Shown: positions 16,904 through 25,150 of the stretch, one piece after another
Numbering within the stretch: the first letter of the stretch is position 1
How the letters are laid out: each line of letters opens with the position of its first letter
From: Candidatus Poseidoniaceae archaeon
Lineage (GTDB): Archaea > Thermoplasmatota > Poseidoniia > Poseidoniales > Poseidoniaceae
Assembly: GCA_022424925.1 (NCBI GenBank)
Contig: JAKMGM010000106.1
Span: 1-25,150, forward strand
Length of the DNA: 25,150 nt
Direction: 5' to 3'
Notes under the pieces: generated by a model
Told to the model about the DNA's origin: nothing
Seen by the model: the letters and a program-made list of their open reading frames with translations, nothing else
Databases searched by the model: none
Position numbers and translations under genes: made by a program

Positions 16904-18746
16904 AGCATTCTGGCGGCGTGAAGTAGATTCGTTCTGACGGTGTGAAGGTATCTAATTGAAGCGTTGAAGTTTCACCTTCTCCGACGAAAACCACTGACGA
17001 AGTGCTTGCCGGCAGGTAATCTTCGCCGGTCGAAAGAAGACTCAAACGCAGGGTGTGGCCTTCAGGAAGTTCCGCATCCAGTGGCATGAACTCCATTTTG
17101 GCATTGATTGTTTCAACGAGTGGCGTCCAGGTTTGGATGTCATCCCCACCGGCATGATAGCGCAAGTCCATGATAGCATGGCCAATGTGAATACACATGT
17201 TTGAGTCATCACAATCTTCGAGCAGCGCGTAAAGTTGTCCACCTACGGTGGACGTCGTCACATCGACATGAAGGCGGGGGACACCTGCAACATACAGCGT
17301 TTCAGCGAGTGGTTCAGATTCCCAAACCGGACCTGTCGTTGCATCTGGGAATACGGTTGTTCCCCCTGCCGTGTTGATCATGGCGCCACCCAAATCAAGC
17401 GTGAGTTCTGTTGTATCGCTTGGAGGATAACGGTCTTCAAGACGCCACGAACCTTGATTCGACTGAATTTCCACATACAAGCCCGGCTGTTCACCTTCAC
17501 CACGGAGATAAAAGTCGAACCATTCAAGCAAATCTTGCATCCAATCAAAGCGTATCATTTCAGGGAATGCTTCACCTCCCCGGCCACCGAGGTCAGAACG
17601 GTCATCCAGTTGCACTGGACGGTCGGGGTAATCGTGGTCCCATTGTCCAAACAAGCCTTTGGCGTCGATACCGGCATCCTTGAGGGCGTTCATGGTTGGC
17701 ACCGCCATGTGTGGGTCGACATTCCAGTCGTGCATGCCTTGGATGAGGTAAACGCTGCCGCGATAGTTGTTCAAGACGCGCTCGAGGAAGTAGCGCTCAG
17801 CCCAATAATCACCGGCAACTTCCGAGCCAAAGACGTAGGCTGCAACACCAGTACCCGGCCCAATGAGATAGTCAGGACAGATGTTTTGGTAGTCTTCCTC
17901 ATCTCCATCAATCCCATACGAACCGTATACGCCGTTGTGCATGATTGGCGCTCTGGCTTCAGCAGAACCGTTACGCCACATCAATTCCTTGACACCAATC
18001 AAACCGGATATGGGAACGATGGTCTTGAGATAATCGTGTTCTGCACCGAACATTGCTGCCTGCCAAGGCGTGCTACCGTCGTATGATTTTCCAATCATTC
18101 CCACCGCACCGTTGGACCAGTTCTGTTCTGCCAGCCAGCGTACTGCGGCATCATTGCCGAGTTGTTCTGCATTACCCATCAGGTCCATGCAATGATTTGA
18201 ACGCCCGGTACCAGCGACTGAAACTTGAGCAAAAGCAAAGCCATGCGGCAAGATTTGGTCGATAATCATCTGCCCGAGCCATGTGCCGGGCACTTCAATG
18301 GTCGGGGTTTCTACAGAGGCCTCTTGAAAGTAAGGACCGAACTCAGCAATGACAGGGACAGTGACGCCTTCTGGTACATTTGGTCGCCAAACAGCGAGGC
18401 TAATCACAGCATCGTCAGGAGCCGCTCCCCCTTCCGATATTGGTAAAGCATATTCAACGAAATGATGGGTTGAGTTCCATTCATTTTCGGTCGGAAGCAG
18501 TTGGTACGGGCCGACTTCAAGCGCTACACCAAACTCTCCATCCGTCGCATAGGGTTGAGTGAACCGTTCCCACACGGGAACCCGAACACTTGATTGCTGT
18601 TCTTCATCTTCAATGGTCTCGAGAAGCGCCTCACCGAAAACTGCGGAAACAAAAAGAAAGACCAGTGCTACGGCAACGGTGGATGAAAGAACGAGGTTCA
18701 GTTCACGCGAGAAGCGTACATCACTAACAGAACCGTCTTCAGTCAA
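16875..18746 (-). CDS. S15/CocE-type alpha/beta-hydrolase (Xaa-Pro dipeptidyl-peptidase-like), membrane-anchored
   Basis: The protein has 623 residues. A hydrophobic segment (about 17-39, LNLVLSSTVAVALVFLFVSA) forms a signal anchor or uncleaved signal, placing the enzyme outside the membrane. The alpha/beta-hydrolase core has the nucleophile elbow GKSYDGS (S221), the acid in GMHDWNVDPH (D340) and the histidine in GQWDHDYPD (H371). The C-terminal third is the jelly-roll domain of the CocE/PepX group. Family members release Xaa-Pro dipeptides or hydrolyse esters and amides; the substrate here is unknown. The start is TTG at 18746; no ATG, GTG or TTG lies between it and the membrane segment, so the TTG is forced unless the signal is lost. 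It resembles the hydrolase at 20879-22687 closely but has a different N-terminal anchor. Confidence 0.87.
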   Translation of the reverse strand: MTEDGSVSDVRFSRELNLVLSSTVAVALVFLFVSAVFGEALLETIEDEEQQSSVRVPVWERFTQPYATDGEFGVALEVGPYQLLPTENEWNSTHHFVEYALPISEGGAAPDDAVISLAVWRPNVPEGVTVPVIAEFGPYFQEASVETPTIEVPGTWLGQMIIDQILPHGFAFAQVSVAGTGRSNHCMDLMGNAEQLGNDAAVRWLAEQNWSNGAVGMIGKSYDGSTPWQAAMFGAEHDYLKTIVPISGLIGVKELMWRNGSAEARAPIMHNGVYGSYGIDGDEEDYQNICPDYLIGPGTGVAAYVFGSEVAGDYWAERYFLERVLNNYRGSVYLIQGMHDWNVDPHMAVPTMNALKDAGIDAKGLFGQWDHDYPDRPVQLDDRSDLGGRGGEAFPEMIRFDWMQDLLEWFDFYLRGEGEQPGLYVEIQSNQGSWRLEDRYPPSDTTELTLDLGGAMINTAGGTTVFPDATTGPVWESEPLAETLYVAGVPRLHVDVTTSTVGGQLYALLEDCDDSNMCIHIGHAIMDLRYHAGGDDIQTWTPLVETINAKMEFMPLDAELPEGHTLRLSLLSTGEDYLPASTSSVVFVGEGETSTLQLDTFTPSERIYFTPPECLHERCINAD

Positions 18747-18843
18747 GCCCTTGCACCGTGTTGTGGTAGGCTCTCTGTCATTTGAGGTTAACGCGCAGTT
18801 GGACTCTATCCAAGTACGACCACTTTTCGTAAAAACTGAGGGG

Positions 18844-18862
18844 TTTGAGCAATATCCTCAAA
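18844..18862 (+). promoter_or_regulatory. Small dyad (TTTGAG-CAATATC-CTCAAA), candidate promoter or operator of the MutS-like gene
   Basis: A perfect 6-base inverted repeat with a 7-base AT-rich spacer (CAATATC) lies 25-43 bases ahead of the ATG at 18887, inside the 140-base divergent region. The spacer is about where a TATA box would sit for a message starting a few bases before the ATG. No other clear TATA or BRE element stands out nearby. Chance occurrence of such a short dyad is quite possible. Confidence 0.25.
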
Positions 18863-18886
18863 AGCCTTTGACAAACGATGTGACGC

Positions 18887-20878
18887 ATGGTTCTCAGCGC
18901 ATTGCCCGGCGTCGGTGAAAGACTTGCCAAAAAAATCACGGAACATTTTGGTGGAGAAGATGAAGCAATAGCCTCTCTTCGTTCGGGTGATATCGCCCGA
19001 ATTGCAGAGATCGATGGTGTATCTCCAAAACGCGCATTGAATCTAGCAAGGCTCATTAGCGGACAATCCGGTTCGTTTCTGGCAACCAAAGAAGCGGAAA
19101 AACTCCATCGTTCACTTTTACAAGACATTGTTGCATTTGCCTCGTGTGCTGCAACAAGAGAACGAATGCAGTTGATGATGCCCGTGGAAAACCCCTCTGA
19201 ACGCCGACGTAAAGTCAGCCAAGCCATGAAGTTCGAGCATCGACACAGCGAACGGATGAAAACCCTATCTGGGTTGTTTCACAACTTACGTCAAACACGA
19301 TTCGCGAATGAGCGGTATGAACGCGTCGTGGTTAGTAAGCAACCCATTGACTCGTTCAAAAAATGGTGTCGAGTTTTGCAGCCGGGTGAAGGCGAGACAT
19401 GGAAGGATTACACTGTATTCAAATCAGTAACTTGGATTGGCTCAGGAGCGCCTGATGAAGCACCCGATGGATGGGTCATTTTGCCAAAGGGAACATCCAC
19501 TGAGCTCATACTGCCAGAACGAACAATCGACTGGTTTCGCCAAAACATTCGCACATTGACCGTTGTCGCTGATGTCGTGCGGATGGCAAGAAGCAAGCAA
19601 AAGACGCATCCGTTTCTTGATGAAATGTTCACGCATGTCGTAGGTTTGGAACACTTACCGGAAATTTTGGAAAGCATCGACGACCAAGGTGACCTCGAAG
19701 TTATTGCTGAAGTCAAAGATACATTATGGAAAAAGGCAAAAGGATTGGAAGAACAAGTCAACGAAGAAGTGGCGAAAGCCATGGATGATGCAAAAATGAA
19801 CTTGAGCGGTGCGGAACTTCTCGAAGCCTTATCTGACGGGGCTGCATTCCAACGGAAGTTGCAAGAAGCAACCCGAGATGTCATCACTGAAGCGATGGAG
19901 AAGGCGAAACAATCGATGGTCGAAGCGCTTGAAGGAACGGGAGTCCGGTGTCCGTACGATGTCTTTGCAACGCAATGGCCAGCAAAAATAAATCGGAAAG
20001 TCATCGACCAAATCGACCATTCGCTCGAACAGAAACTCAAGAGCGGAGAGACCGAACATATGCTGATGCTCGCCAAAAAACTCGCACCGTTGCGGTCACG
20101 GTGTGAAGATGCTGTTCGCGCGCTGATTGGTTTTGACCAGTGGGTTTGCATCGCATTGTGGGCAAAAGAAAGGCAGTGTGTTCTGCCGGAATTTGTCGAC
20201 CATGGCATCCAAATCGAAGAGGGGCGACATGTCTTGCTCGGATGTCGGCCTGACCCCGTCACCTATGGCTTAGGAAACGCTGCCAAAAACGGCGACCAGC
20301 AATCTTTAGCCTTACTCACTGGAGCAAACTCGGGTGGAAAAACTACGCTGCTTGAACTGCTTGCGCACGTTAGCATTCTGGCACACATGGGCTTGCCTGT
20401 ACCTGCTCGGTCAGCTCGAGTCGGACAGGTTGATTCGCTTCACATTCTCGCTAAGGCAGGTGGAACACAAAGCGCTGGAGCGCTTGAGCAAACACTGATG
20501 GAATTGGCGAATGTTGTTAGTGACCCTACCCCCAAACTGATTCTAGCTGATGAACTGGAGGCAATTACTGAGCCAGGTGCAGGTGCACGGATTATTGCTG
20601 GTATGCTGCTCGCTGCTGAATCTCAAGACGATACAACAATGATGCTGGTTACGCACTTAGCCCCCGCAATCATCGAAGCAACCGGTCGAGACGATTTACG
20701 GGTTGATGGTATCGAGGCGACTGGCTTGGATGCGAATCTGGAACTTATGGTTGACCGAACGCCAAAACGAAATCATCTTGCAAGGTCAACCCCAGAACTC
20801 ATTGTAAAGCGGTTGGTTGAACGCAGTGAAGGAAACGCCCAGTCGTTGTTCCGAGACATTCTAACGATGTTCGATTGA
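18887..20878 (+). CDS. Archaeal MutS-like DNA-binding ATPase with N-terminal helix-hairpin-helix domain
   Basis: The protein has 663 residues. The N-terminus (1-60: SALPGVGERLAKKITEHFGG, then IDGVSPKRALNLA) is a double helix-hairpin-helix DNA-binding module. The middle (about 200-400) is helical and charged, with coiled-coil character around 290-350, as in MutS lever and clamp regions. The ATPase domain has Walker A GANSGGKTT (479-487) and Walker B LILADE (D555, E556), and the TQSAGALEQTLMEL stretch (near 528-541) is the MutS-type signature loop. There is no mismatch-recognition N-domain and no C-terminal Smr nuclease domain, so it is neither MutS1 nor a complete bacterial MutS2. It fits the archaeal HhH-MutS group, for which Holliday-junction binding has been reported in a Pyrococcus member. 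The start is fixed by a stop codon just upstream in frame. Its stop abuts the convergent hydrolase stop. Confidence 0.87.
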   Translation: MVLSALPGVGERLAKKITEHFGGEDEAIASLRSGDIARIAEIDGVSPKRALNLARLISGQSGSFLATKEAEKLHRSLLQDIVAFASCAATRERMQLMMPVENPSERRRKVSQAMKFEHRHSERMKTLSGLFHNLRQTRFANERYERVVVSKQPIDSFKKWCRVLQPGEGETWKDYTVFKSVTWIGSGAPDEAPDGWVILPKGTSTELILPERTIDWFRQNIRTLTVVADVVRMARSKQKTHPFLDEMFTHVVGLEHLPEILESIDDQGDLEVIAEVKDTLWKKAKGLEEQVNEEVAKAMDDAKMNLSGAELLEALSDGAAFQRKLQEATRDVITEAMEKAKQSMVEALEGTGVRCPYDVFATQWPAKINRKVIDQIDHSLEQKLKSGETEHMLMLAKKLAPLRSRCEDAVRALIGFDQWVCIALWAKERQCVLPEFVDHGIQIEEGRHVLLGCRPDPVTYGLGNAAKNGDQQSLALLTGANSGGKTTLLELLAHVSILAHMGLPVPARSARVGQVDSLHILAKAGGTQSAGALEQTLMELANVVSDPTPKLILADELEAITEPGAGARIIAGMLLAAESQDDTTMMLVTHLAPAIIEATGRDDLRVDGIEATGLDANLELMVDRTPKRNHLARSTPELIVKRLVERSEGNAQSLFRDILTMFD

Positions 20879-22687
20879 TTAACAGACACGATTGCTTTCT
20901 GTGCCATAGTCAAGCATTGGCGCTTGGAAGAGGTCTGCACATGTTCTGTTCACCAATGGGAGCGTGAGCGTCGCTCCAGCCCAATTCACGGAATAACCTC
21001 CGGCAGCACCTGGAGAAGGAACGTAATCTTGTCCGGTTTGGGACATCGTGATTTGGATTGATTCACCCGCAGAGAGGAAGATATCCATGGGCATGAATTC
21101 CATAAGACCAGTCACAGATACGAATGCACCGAGTGCGACATCACCATCACGACCACCGTCTGCAAATCTGAAATCCATTACTGCATGACCCAAACGCATG
21201 CCAGAATCGTCACTCATCTCCAGATAAGCGTGAGCACCATTGGCCGTGTGGGTTGTGATGGGTATGTGGAAGGTTGGCATGCCTGCAATGTAGATGTCTT
21301 CTTCAAAGGGTCCGTACGATAGGGTAATGGTTTCAGTCGTTGTAACCATTGATGCACCGCTTGGATTCATATCTGCAGCACCGATTTCCATGTAGAAGGT
21401 GTCTTCAGCAGGATATGTTGTTTCAAATCTCCATCCTCCACGGTTGTCTTGCATCTCTACGCCGAGCGTTGGGGCGCGACCCTCTCCTTTGAGGTACCAG
21501 TCAAACCAGTACAGCATTTCATCGGCCCAATCCCAACGTAAGGTGTAGGGGTAAGCTTCCGCACCTTCTCCCGAAGGAAGTGCTTCATGGCCGGTTTTAC
21601 GGTCTGGATAATCATGCGCCCACTGACCTGCAAGTGTCTTGGTTTCGATACCTGCATCCACTACGATTTGGTGGGTTGGGAAAGCCATGTGCGGATCAAC
21701 ATTCCAGTCTTGCATTCCTTGAATGATGTAGATTGAACCCTGATAGTTTTCGACCACTCGGTCGAGGAAGGAGCGTTCTGTCCAGTACGTGTTTCCCGCA
21801 TAATCAACCATGCCGCCTGAGAGATAAGCGGCGGGACCATTCACGTAACCTTCGATGTAACCTTCGCACAGGTTTTCTGGGTCTTCAGCGTCACCATCGA
21901 TTCCGAACGAGCCGTATACTCCATTGTGCATAATCATACCACGTGCTTCCATACTCCCGTTTCGCCACATGAGTTCGTGAACACCGATTAAACCAGACAT
22001 TGGAACGATGGTGGCGAGGTGCGGGTTACCAAATGTTGCTGCTTGCCAAGGTGTTGAACCGTCGTAGGATTTGCCAATCATACCGACCTTACCGTTCGAC
22101 CATGGTTGGGTTCCAAGCCATGTGACTGCAGCGTCAATTCCACGTTGCTCATCCGTACCCATCAAGTCCATGCAGTGGTTCGATTCACCGGTACCAAATA
22201 CGGACACTTGGGCAACACCATAGCCGTGGGGCACATAATTTTCAATCAAGAAGCGACCCAATCGGTCTGCAGGGGTAAGTGCGTCGACATCACCATCGTT
22301 GTAATATGGGCCAACTTCAGCAATGACAGGAACCTGGCATTGTTCTGACAGGTTTGCTGCCGTCCAATCACAGCCCTCAATGACCGGCATCCAGAGACCG
22401 AGGTGAACTTCCGCCCCTCCGGTGAGACCTGAGCCACCGTCTGCTGCCGTAATACTTGGCACGGGAACAAAAACAGATTGTACATCGGCAATGGTGTATG
22501 AACCGTTTTGCGATACACGAGCATAAATGTCGGAGTCGGTGTAAACCATTTCACTGCGTTCCCACGGTTCTGGATACACATCGTATGGTGCTTCCAGCCC
22601 ACCTTCGTCGATGCGTTGTTCACCGATACATCCTGACAAACTGGTTGCCATCAAGACGAACAAAATCAACCATGGGCGGAAGTTCAT
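20879..22687 (-). CDS. S15/CocE-type alpha/beta-hydrolase (Xaa-Pro dipeptidyl-peptidase-like) lipoprotein
   Basis: The protein has 602 residues from the ATG at 22687, which gives a lipoprotein signal ending in LSGC (C20 lipidated). The frame is open far upstream to a TTG at 23083, but that stretch is the shadow of the thioredoxin gene. The hydrolase core has GKSYDGS (S207), GMQDWNVDPH (D327) and GQWAHDYPD (H358), followed by the C-terminal jelly-roll domain. Long blocks are almost identical to the paralog at 16875-18746, for example GKSYDGSTPWQAA, SGLIGV-x-ELMWRNGS and MHNGVYGS-x-GIDGD. Family members hydrolyse Xaa-Pro peptides or esters; the substrate here is unknown. It follows the thioredoxin gene by 55 bases on the same strand and is probably co-transcribed with it. 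Its stop touches that of the MutS-like gene. Confidence 0.9.
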   Translation of the reverse strand: MNFRPWLILFVLMATSLSGCIGEQRIDEGGLEAPYDVYPEPWERSEMVYTDSDIYARVSQNGSYTIADVQSVFVPVPSITAADGGSGLTGGAEVHLGLWMPVIEGCDWTAANLSEQCQVPVIAEVGPYYNDGDVDALTPADRLGRFLIENYVPHGYGVAQVSVFGTGESNHCMDLMGTDEQRGIDAAVTWLGTQPWSNGKVGMIGKSYDGSTPWQAATFGNPHLATIVPMSGLIGVHELMWRNGSMEARGMIMHNGVYGSFGIDGDAEDPENLCEGYIEGYVNGPAAYLSGGMVDYAGNTYWTERSFLDRVVENYQGSIYIIQGMQDWNVDPHMAFPTHQIVVDAGIETKTLAGQWAHDYPDRKTGHEALPSGEGAEAYPYTLRWDWADEMLYWFDWYLKGEGRAPTLGVEMQDNRGGWRFETTYPAEDTFYMEIGAADMNPSGASMVTTTETITLSYGPFEEDIYIAGMPTFHIPITTHTANGAHAYLEMSDDSGMRLGHAVMDFRFADGGRDGDVALGAFVSVTGLMEFMPMDIFLSAGESIQITMSQTGQDYVPSPGAAGGYSVNWAGATLTLPLVNRTCADLFQAPMLDYGTESNRVC

Positions 22688-22742
22688 GTCTCGTGGGAGA
22701 AGGGATGTTTCTTGAACACACCGGCTGTTTGGTTCGGAATAC

Positions 22743-23126
22743 TCACTCAGAATCAGATTCTTCAGACGCTTTTTGCGCTTCCATCTCTGCCCGAACCTCG
22801 TCCATGTCCAATTCGCCAAGTTTTGCGACAAGGTCTCGTAGAGCATCTTCTGGTAAAGCCCCGGGTTGCATGAAAACACCGATGCCGTCCTTGAACGCCA
22901 CAGTCGTTGGAATCGAACGGATATTGAACGATTGCGCAAGCATTGGTTCTGCTTCAGTATCGATTTTTCCAAAAACAACATCAGGGAATTCCTCTGATAC
23001 GCGCTCATATACCGGGCCATAGGCCTTGCATGGGCCACACCACTCCGCCCAAAAATCAAGAAGCACAATCGAGTTATTGTCAATGATGTCGGAAAAGTTT
23101 GGTTCTAAAATCTCTACAGAGGCCAT
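22743..23126 (-). CDS. Thioredoxin-family protein with acidic C-terminal tail
   Basis: The protein has 127 residues from the ATG at 23126. The fold is complete: FWAEWCGPCK has the redox pair C30 and C33, and the cis-proline loop IRSIPTTVAF and the final beta strands (GIGVFMQPG) follow at normal spacing. A roughly 20-residue charged, mostly acidic tail (MDEVRAEMEAQKASEESDSE) extends beyond the usual thioredoxin end. No signal peptide is present from this start, so it acts in the cytoplasm as a disulfide reductase. An upstream ATG (23213) adds 29 residues with no thioredoxin character and overlaps the promoter side of the divergent gene, so I rejected it. It is the first gene of a probable pair with the lipoprotein hydrolase. 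The gene symbol is withheld because its reductase partner is unseen. Confidence 0.92.
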   Translation of the reverse strand: MASVEILEPNFSDIIDNNSIVLLDFWAEWCGPCKAYGPVYERVSEEFPDVVFGKIDTEAEPMLAQSFNIRSIPTTVAFKDGIGVFMQPGALPEDALRDLVAKLGELDMDEVRAEMEAQKASEESDSE

Positions 23127-23216
23127 GAATCGCTGGCTCAATCGGCAATACTTCAACATGTGTGTCGGAAACTGCCGAAGCGACGAGTTCATGTGCTCAC
23201 AGCAAAAGGCCAATTC

Positions 23217-25150
23217 ATGCGCCTAGCCGAATTGTCGACACTTCTCGTCCTTCTTTTGTTCCTAGCACCACTCGTTCCTGCTCAGCCTGAATCACTTGAA
23301 ACGATTGGTGTTGCGGAAACCGATGGTCGTGATTCTGACATCGTCGTCTCGGAATTGTTCGTCAGTCCAAACAATCTGGTCAGTAACGAGACCAGCGCAA
23401 ACGTCTACGGCGCTGTGGATTGGAACAACGATGGAGATTACGGTAAATACTCTGACCAATTTATCGAATTGTGGAATACGGGCACCTCCCCAATTGACGT
23501 ATCTGATTGGAAACTGAGCGTTACTTCTGGGAGCCCTCCTTGTCAATTAGCGTGGAATACAACCATTGAGGCTGACGGACGTATCTCAATCTTCAGTGCA
23601 GATTCCGACATTGTTCTTGACTACTTTGATGGAGACACCGTCACAGTGACCGATACTTCTGAGACCATCGCAGACACAATGACTTACCCTGCACAAGATT
23701 CGTACTACGGACAATCCTATGTCGAAAACTCGGCAGGCGAACTGGTCAAAGTCACACCAACACCGGGTTTTGGCCCCAATGACCCTGCGTCAGAAGTCGC
23801 ACTCAACATGGTCAAATGCTTCAAAGTACCAGAAGCTGGCTCAGATGCGTACATACTCAAAGGAAGAGTCGTGACGATGGAAAACGAGAACAGCGTCCTT
23901 AACCAAGGCAATGTCTTGGTACGTGACGGCAAAATCCAAGGAGTCTGGTCTTCAAGCACCTCCCCACCACCTACGGCAGACCTCACCAATGCAAAGGTAA
24001 TTGAGACCAACGGCACCATCTATCCCGGCCTCATTGACCTTCACAACCACATGCACTACAACCACATTCCTTTGTGGGATTTCAATGTCCACTTGAGTGA
24101 AGGGCAACGCTCTGATGAGGGCGGATACACCAACAGGTACCAGTGGGGTAACAATTACGATTACGGCCCGAGCATCACGTGGATGAAGAACAATGTCCAA
24201 CAAAACAGCCGATGGGGAATGGCCACTGAACAAATGAAGTACGCTGAAGTTCAAGCGGTAGCCGGAGGCGTAACTGCGGTCCAAGGCTCGCCAGGCTCCG
24301 GCACCGATGCATGGGACAGCATGTTGTCTCGCAACATAGAATTATACAACTTCGGCCAGGACGGTATCTCAACCTGCGCTGTTTGTGGTGCTGCAGATGA
24401 TGATTACACCGGCAGCCACTTGATTTCACAAAACCAATCTGGCTCTCTGAATGCATGGTTTGTTCACCTCGCAGAAGGTGTTGACAGCAGCAGTAAATCT
24501 GAATTCGATGCACTGTGGGAAAAGGGTCTCATCATGGACGAAACTGTTGTCATCCATGGCACTGCACTCGACCGCGCTCAATTCGACAAGATGGCAACCG
24601 TCGGTGCCGACTTGGTCTGGTCTCCGATTTCCAATTTCCTTCTCTATGGAAACACGACCAATGTTCGAGCGGCCGATGCTGCAGGCGTTCCAATTTCTAT
24701 CGCTCCTGACTGGGGTCCAAGCGGCTCCAAGAACAATCTGCATGAACTCAAAGTAGCAGATTTATGGAACAAAGACGTCATGGACACATATTTCACAGAC
24801 TATGAATTGGCATCAATGGTTACAAGCAACCCAGCAAAGGCGGCAAAATGGGACCTCTTTGTCGGGCAACTCAAGGCCGGCATGTACGCTGACATCGTGG
24901 TCATGGACACGTTCCATGATGACCCCTATCGAAACTTGATTGAGGCAATCGATGCTGATGTTCGACTCACGGTCGTTCAAGGAAAAGCAGTATTTGGTGA
25001 TGTTGATATTATGACGGCCATCAACCAAGACGATTGGGAGCCGATTTCTGGCGGAGGTGTCTCGAAGGCTGTCGACGTGACGTCGATGTCTGAAACCAAT
25101 GGAATGCAAACGTGGGAAAGTATCCAAGCAGGCATGGCCATGGCTATGCG
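23217..25150 (+). CDS. Secreted amidohydrolase with N-terminal lamin-tail domain, C-terminus cut off
   Basis: This frame is open from the ATG at 23217 to the window end (644 codons, no stop). A signal peptide (residues 1-22, ending VPA before Q23) is followed by a lamin-tail-like domain (about 40-186: IVVSELFVSPN, then FIELWNTGTSPIDVSDW). The amidohydrolase domain starts near 210 (YILKGRVVTM, DGKIQGVW). Its metal ligands are visible as H276 and H278 (LHNHMHYNH), H417 (VHLAEG), H447 (VIHG) and D498 (APDWGPSGS), which matches the MTA/SAH deaminase and chlorohydrolase-like branch. It presumably hydrolyses a C-N bond in a small substrate outside the cell; the substrate cannot be told. It diverges from the thioredoxin gene across 90 bases. 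It could not be checked for a C-terminal anchor because the end is outside the window. Confidence 0.88.
   Translation, partial: MRLAELSTLLVLLLFLAPLVPAQPESLETIGVAETDGRDSDIVVSELFVSPNNLVSNETSANVYGAVDWNNDGDYGKYSDQFIELWNTGTSPIDVSDWKLSVTSGSPPCQLAWNTTIEADGRISIFSADSDIVLDYFDGDTVTVTDTSETIADTMTYPAQDSYYGQSYVENSAGELVKVTPTPGFGPNDPASEVALNMVKCFKVPEAGSDAYILKGRVVTMENENSVLNQGNVLVRDGKIQGVWSSSTSPPPTADLTNAKVIETNGTIYPGLIDLHNHMHYNHIPLWDFNVHLSEGQRSDEGGYTNRYQWGNNYDYGPSITWMKNNVQQNSRWGMATEQMKYAEVQAVAGGVTAVQGSPGSGTDAWDSMLSRNIELYNFGQDGISTCAVCGAADDDYTGSHLISQNQSGSLNAWFVHLAEGVDSSSKSEFDALWEKGLIMDETVVIHGTALDRAQFDKMATVGADLVWSPISNFLLYGNTTNVRAADAAGVPISIAPDWGPSGSKNNLHELKVADLWNKDVMDTYFTDYELASMVTSNPAKAAKWDLFVGQLKAGMYADIVVMDTFHDDPYRNLIEAIDADVRLTVVQGKAVFGDVDIMTAINQDDWEPISGGGVSKAVDVTSMSETNGMQTWESIQAGMAMAM

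Noticed and set aside
17235..18086. Open frame of 283 codons on the plus strand inside the first hydrolase gene
   Set aside because: It is antisense to the catalytic core of a well-recognised enzyme and shows no motif of its own.
19408..20262. Long open frame (284 codons) on the minus strand inside the MutS-like gene
   Set aside because: It has a Ser/Cys/Phe-rich composition typical of a reverse-strand shadow and no recognisable domain; the plus-strand gene is clear.
22688..23083. A 132-residue extension of the lipoprotein hydrolase
   Set aside because: It overlaps the thioredoxin gene in another frame, is low-complexity and basic, and would bury the lipobox signal.

Overview
The window is densely coding (11 genes, two of them cut by the window ends) and has no gene-free stretch over about 140 bases. 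It looks like a chromosome segment of a marine planktonic archaeon, most probably a Poseidoniales (Marine Group II) relative. The hints are an aconitase X large subunit of the kind used in the archaeal mevalonate pathway, an archaeal HhH-MutS-like ATPase, lipobox-bearing and membrane-anchored surface proteins, ELWxxDGT and lamin-tail domains on secreted proteins, and mostly weak or absent Shine-Dalgarno sites. This assignment is inference from gene content; no rRNA is present to settle it.

Layout. Positions 1-612 (minus) hold the first 204 codons of aconitase X. A collagen-like/ELWxxDGT surface protein (728-2950, plus) meets trhO (2951-3775, minus) stop to stop. Reading leftward on the minus strand, a co-oriented row runs from a giant 2121-residue surface protein (start 11964) through glutamine-dependent NAD+ synthetase (start 5581) to the tRNA hydroxylase trhO (start 3775). 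Isoleucyl-tRNA synthetase (12037-15387, plus) diverges from the giant gene and is followed by a beta-propeller-like lipoprotein (15451-16854).

Two S15/CocE-type hydrolases, clearly paralogous, lie on the minus strand (16875-18746 and 20879-22687). A MutS-like ATPase on the plus strand (18887-20878) sits between them. A small thioredoxin (22743-23126, minus) lies directly upstream of the second hydrolase. A secreted amidohydrolase with an N-terminal lamin-tail domain (from 23217, plus) runs off the right end.

How the genes fit together. Six of the eleven products (728, 5599, 15451, 16875, 20879 and 23217) carry a signal peptide, lipobox or membrane anchor, so much of the segment serves the cell surface and extracellular hydrolysis of peptides or esters, as expected of a heterotroph feeding on polymers. 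The rest are housekeeping: translation (ileS), tRNA modification (trhO), cofactor synthesis (nadE), isoprenoid precursor synthesis (aconitase X) and DNA transactions (MutS-like). The most distinctive single observation is the swapped class I signature GIHH, instead of HIGH, in IleS. I found no tRNA, rRNA, CRISPR array, insertion sequence, prophage or clear defence system, and no convincing wholly new system.
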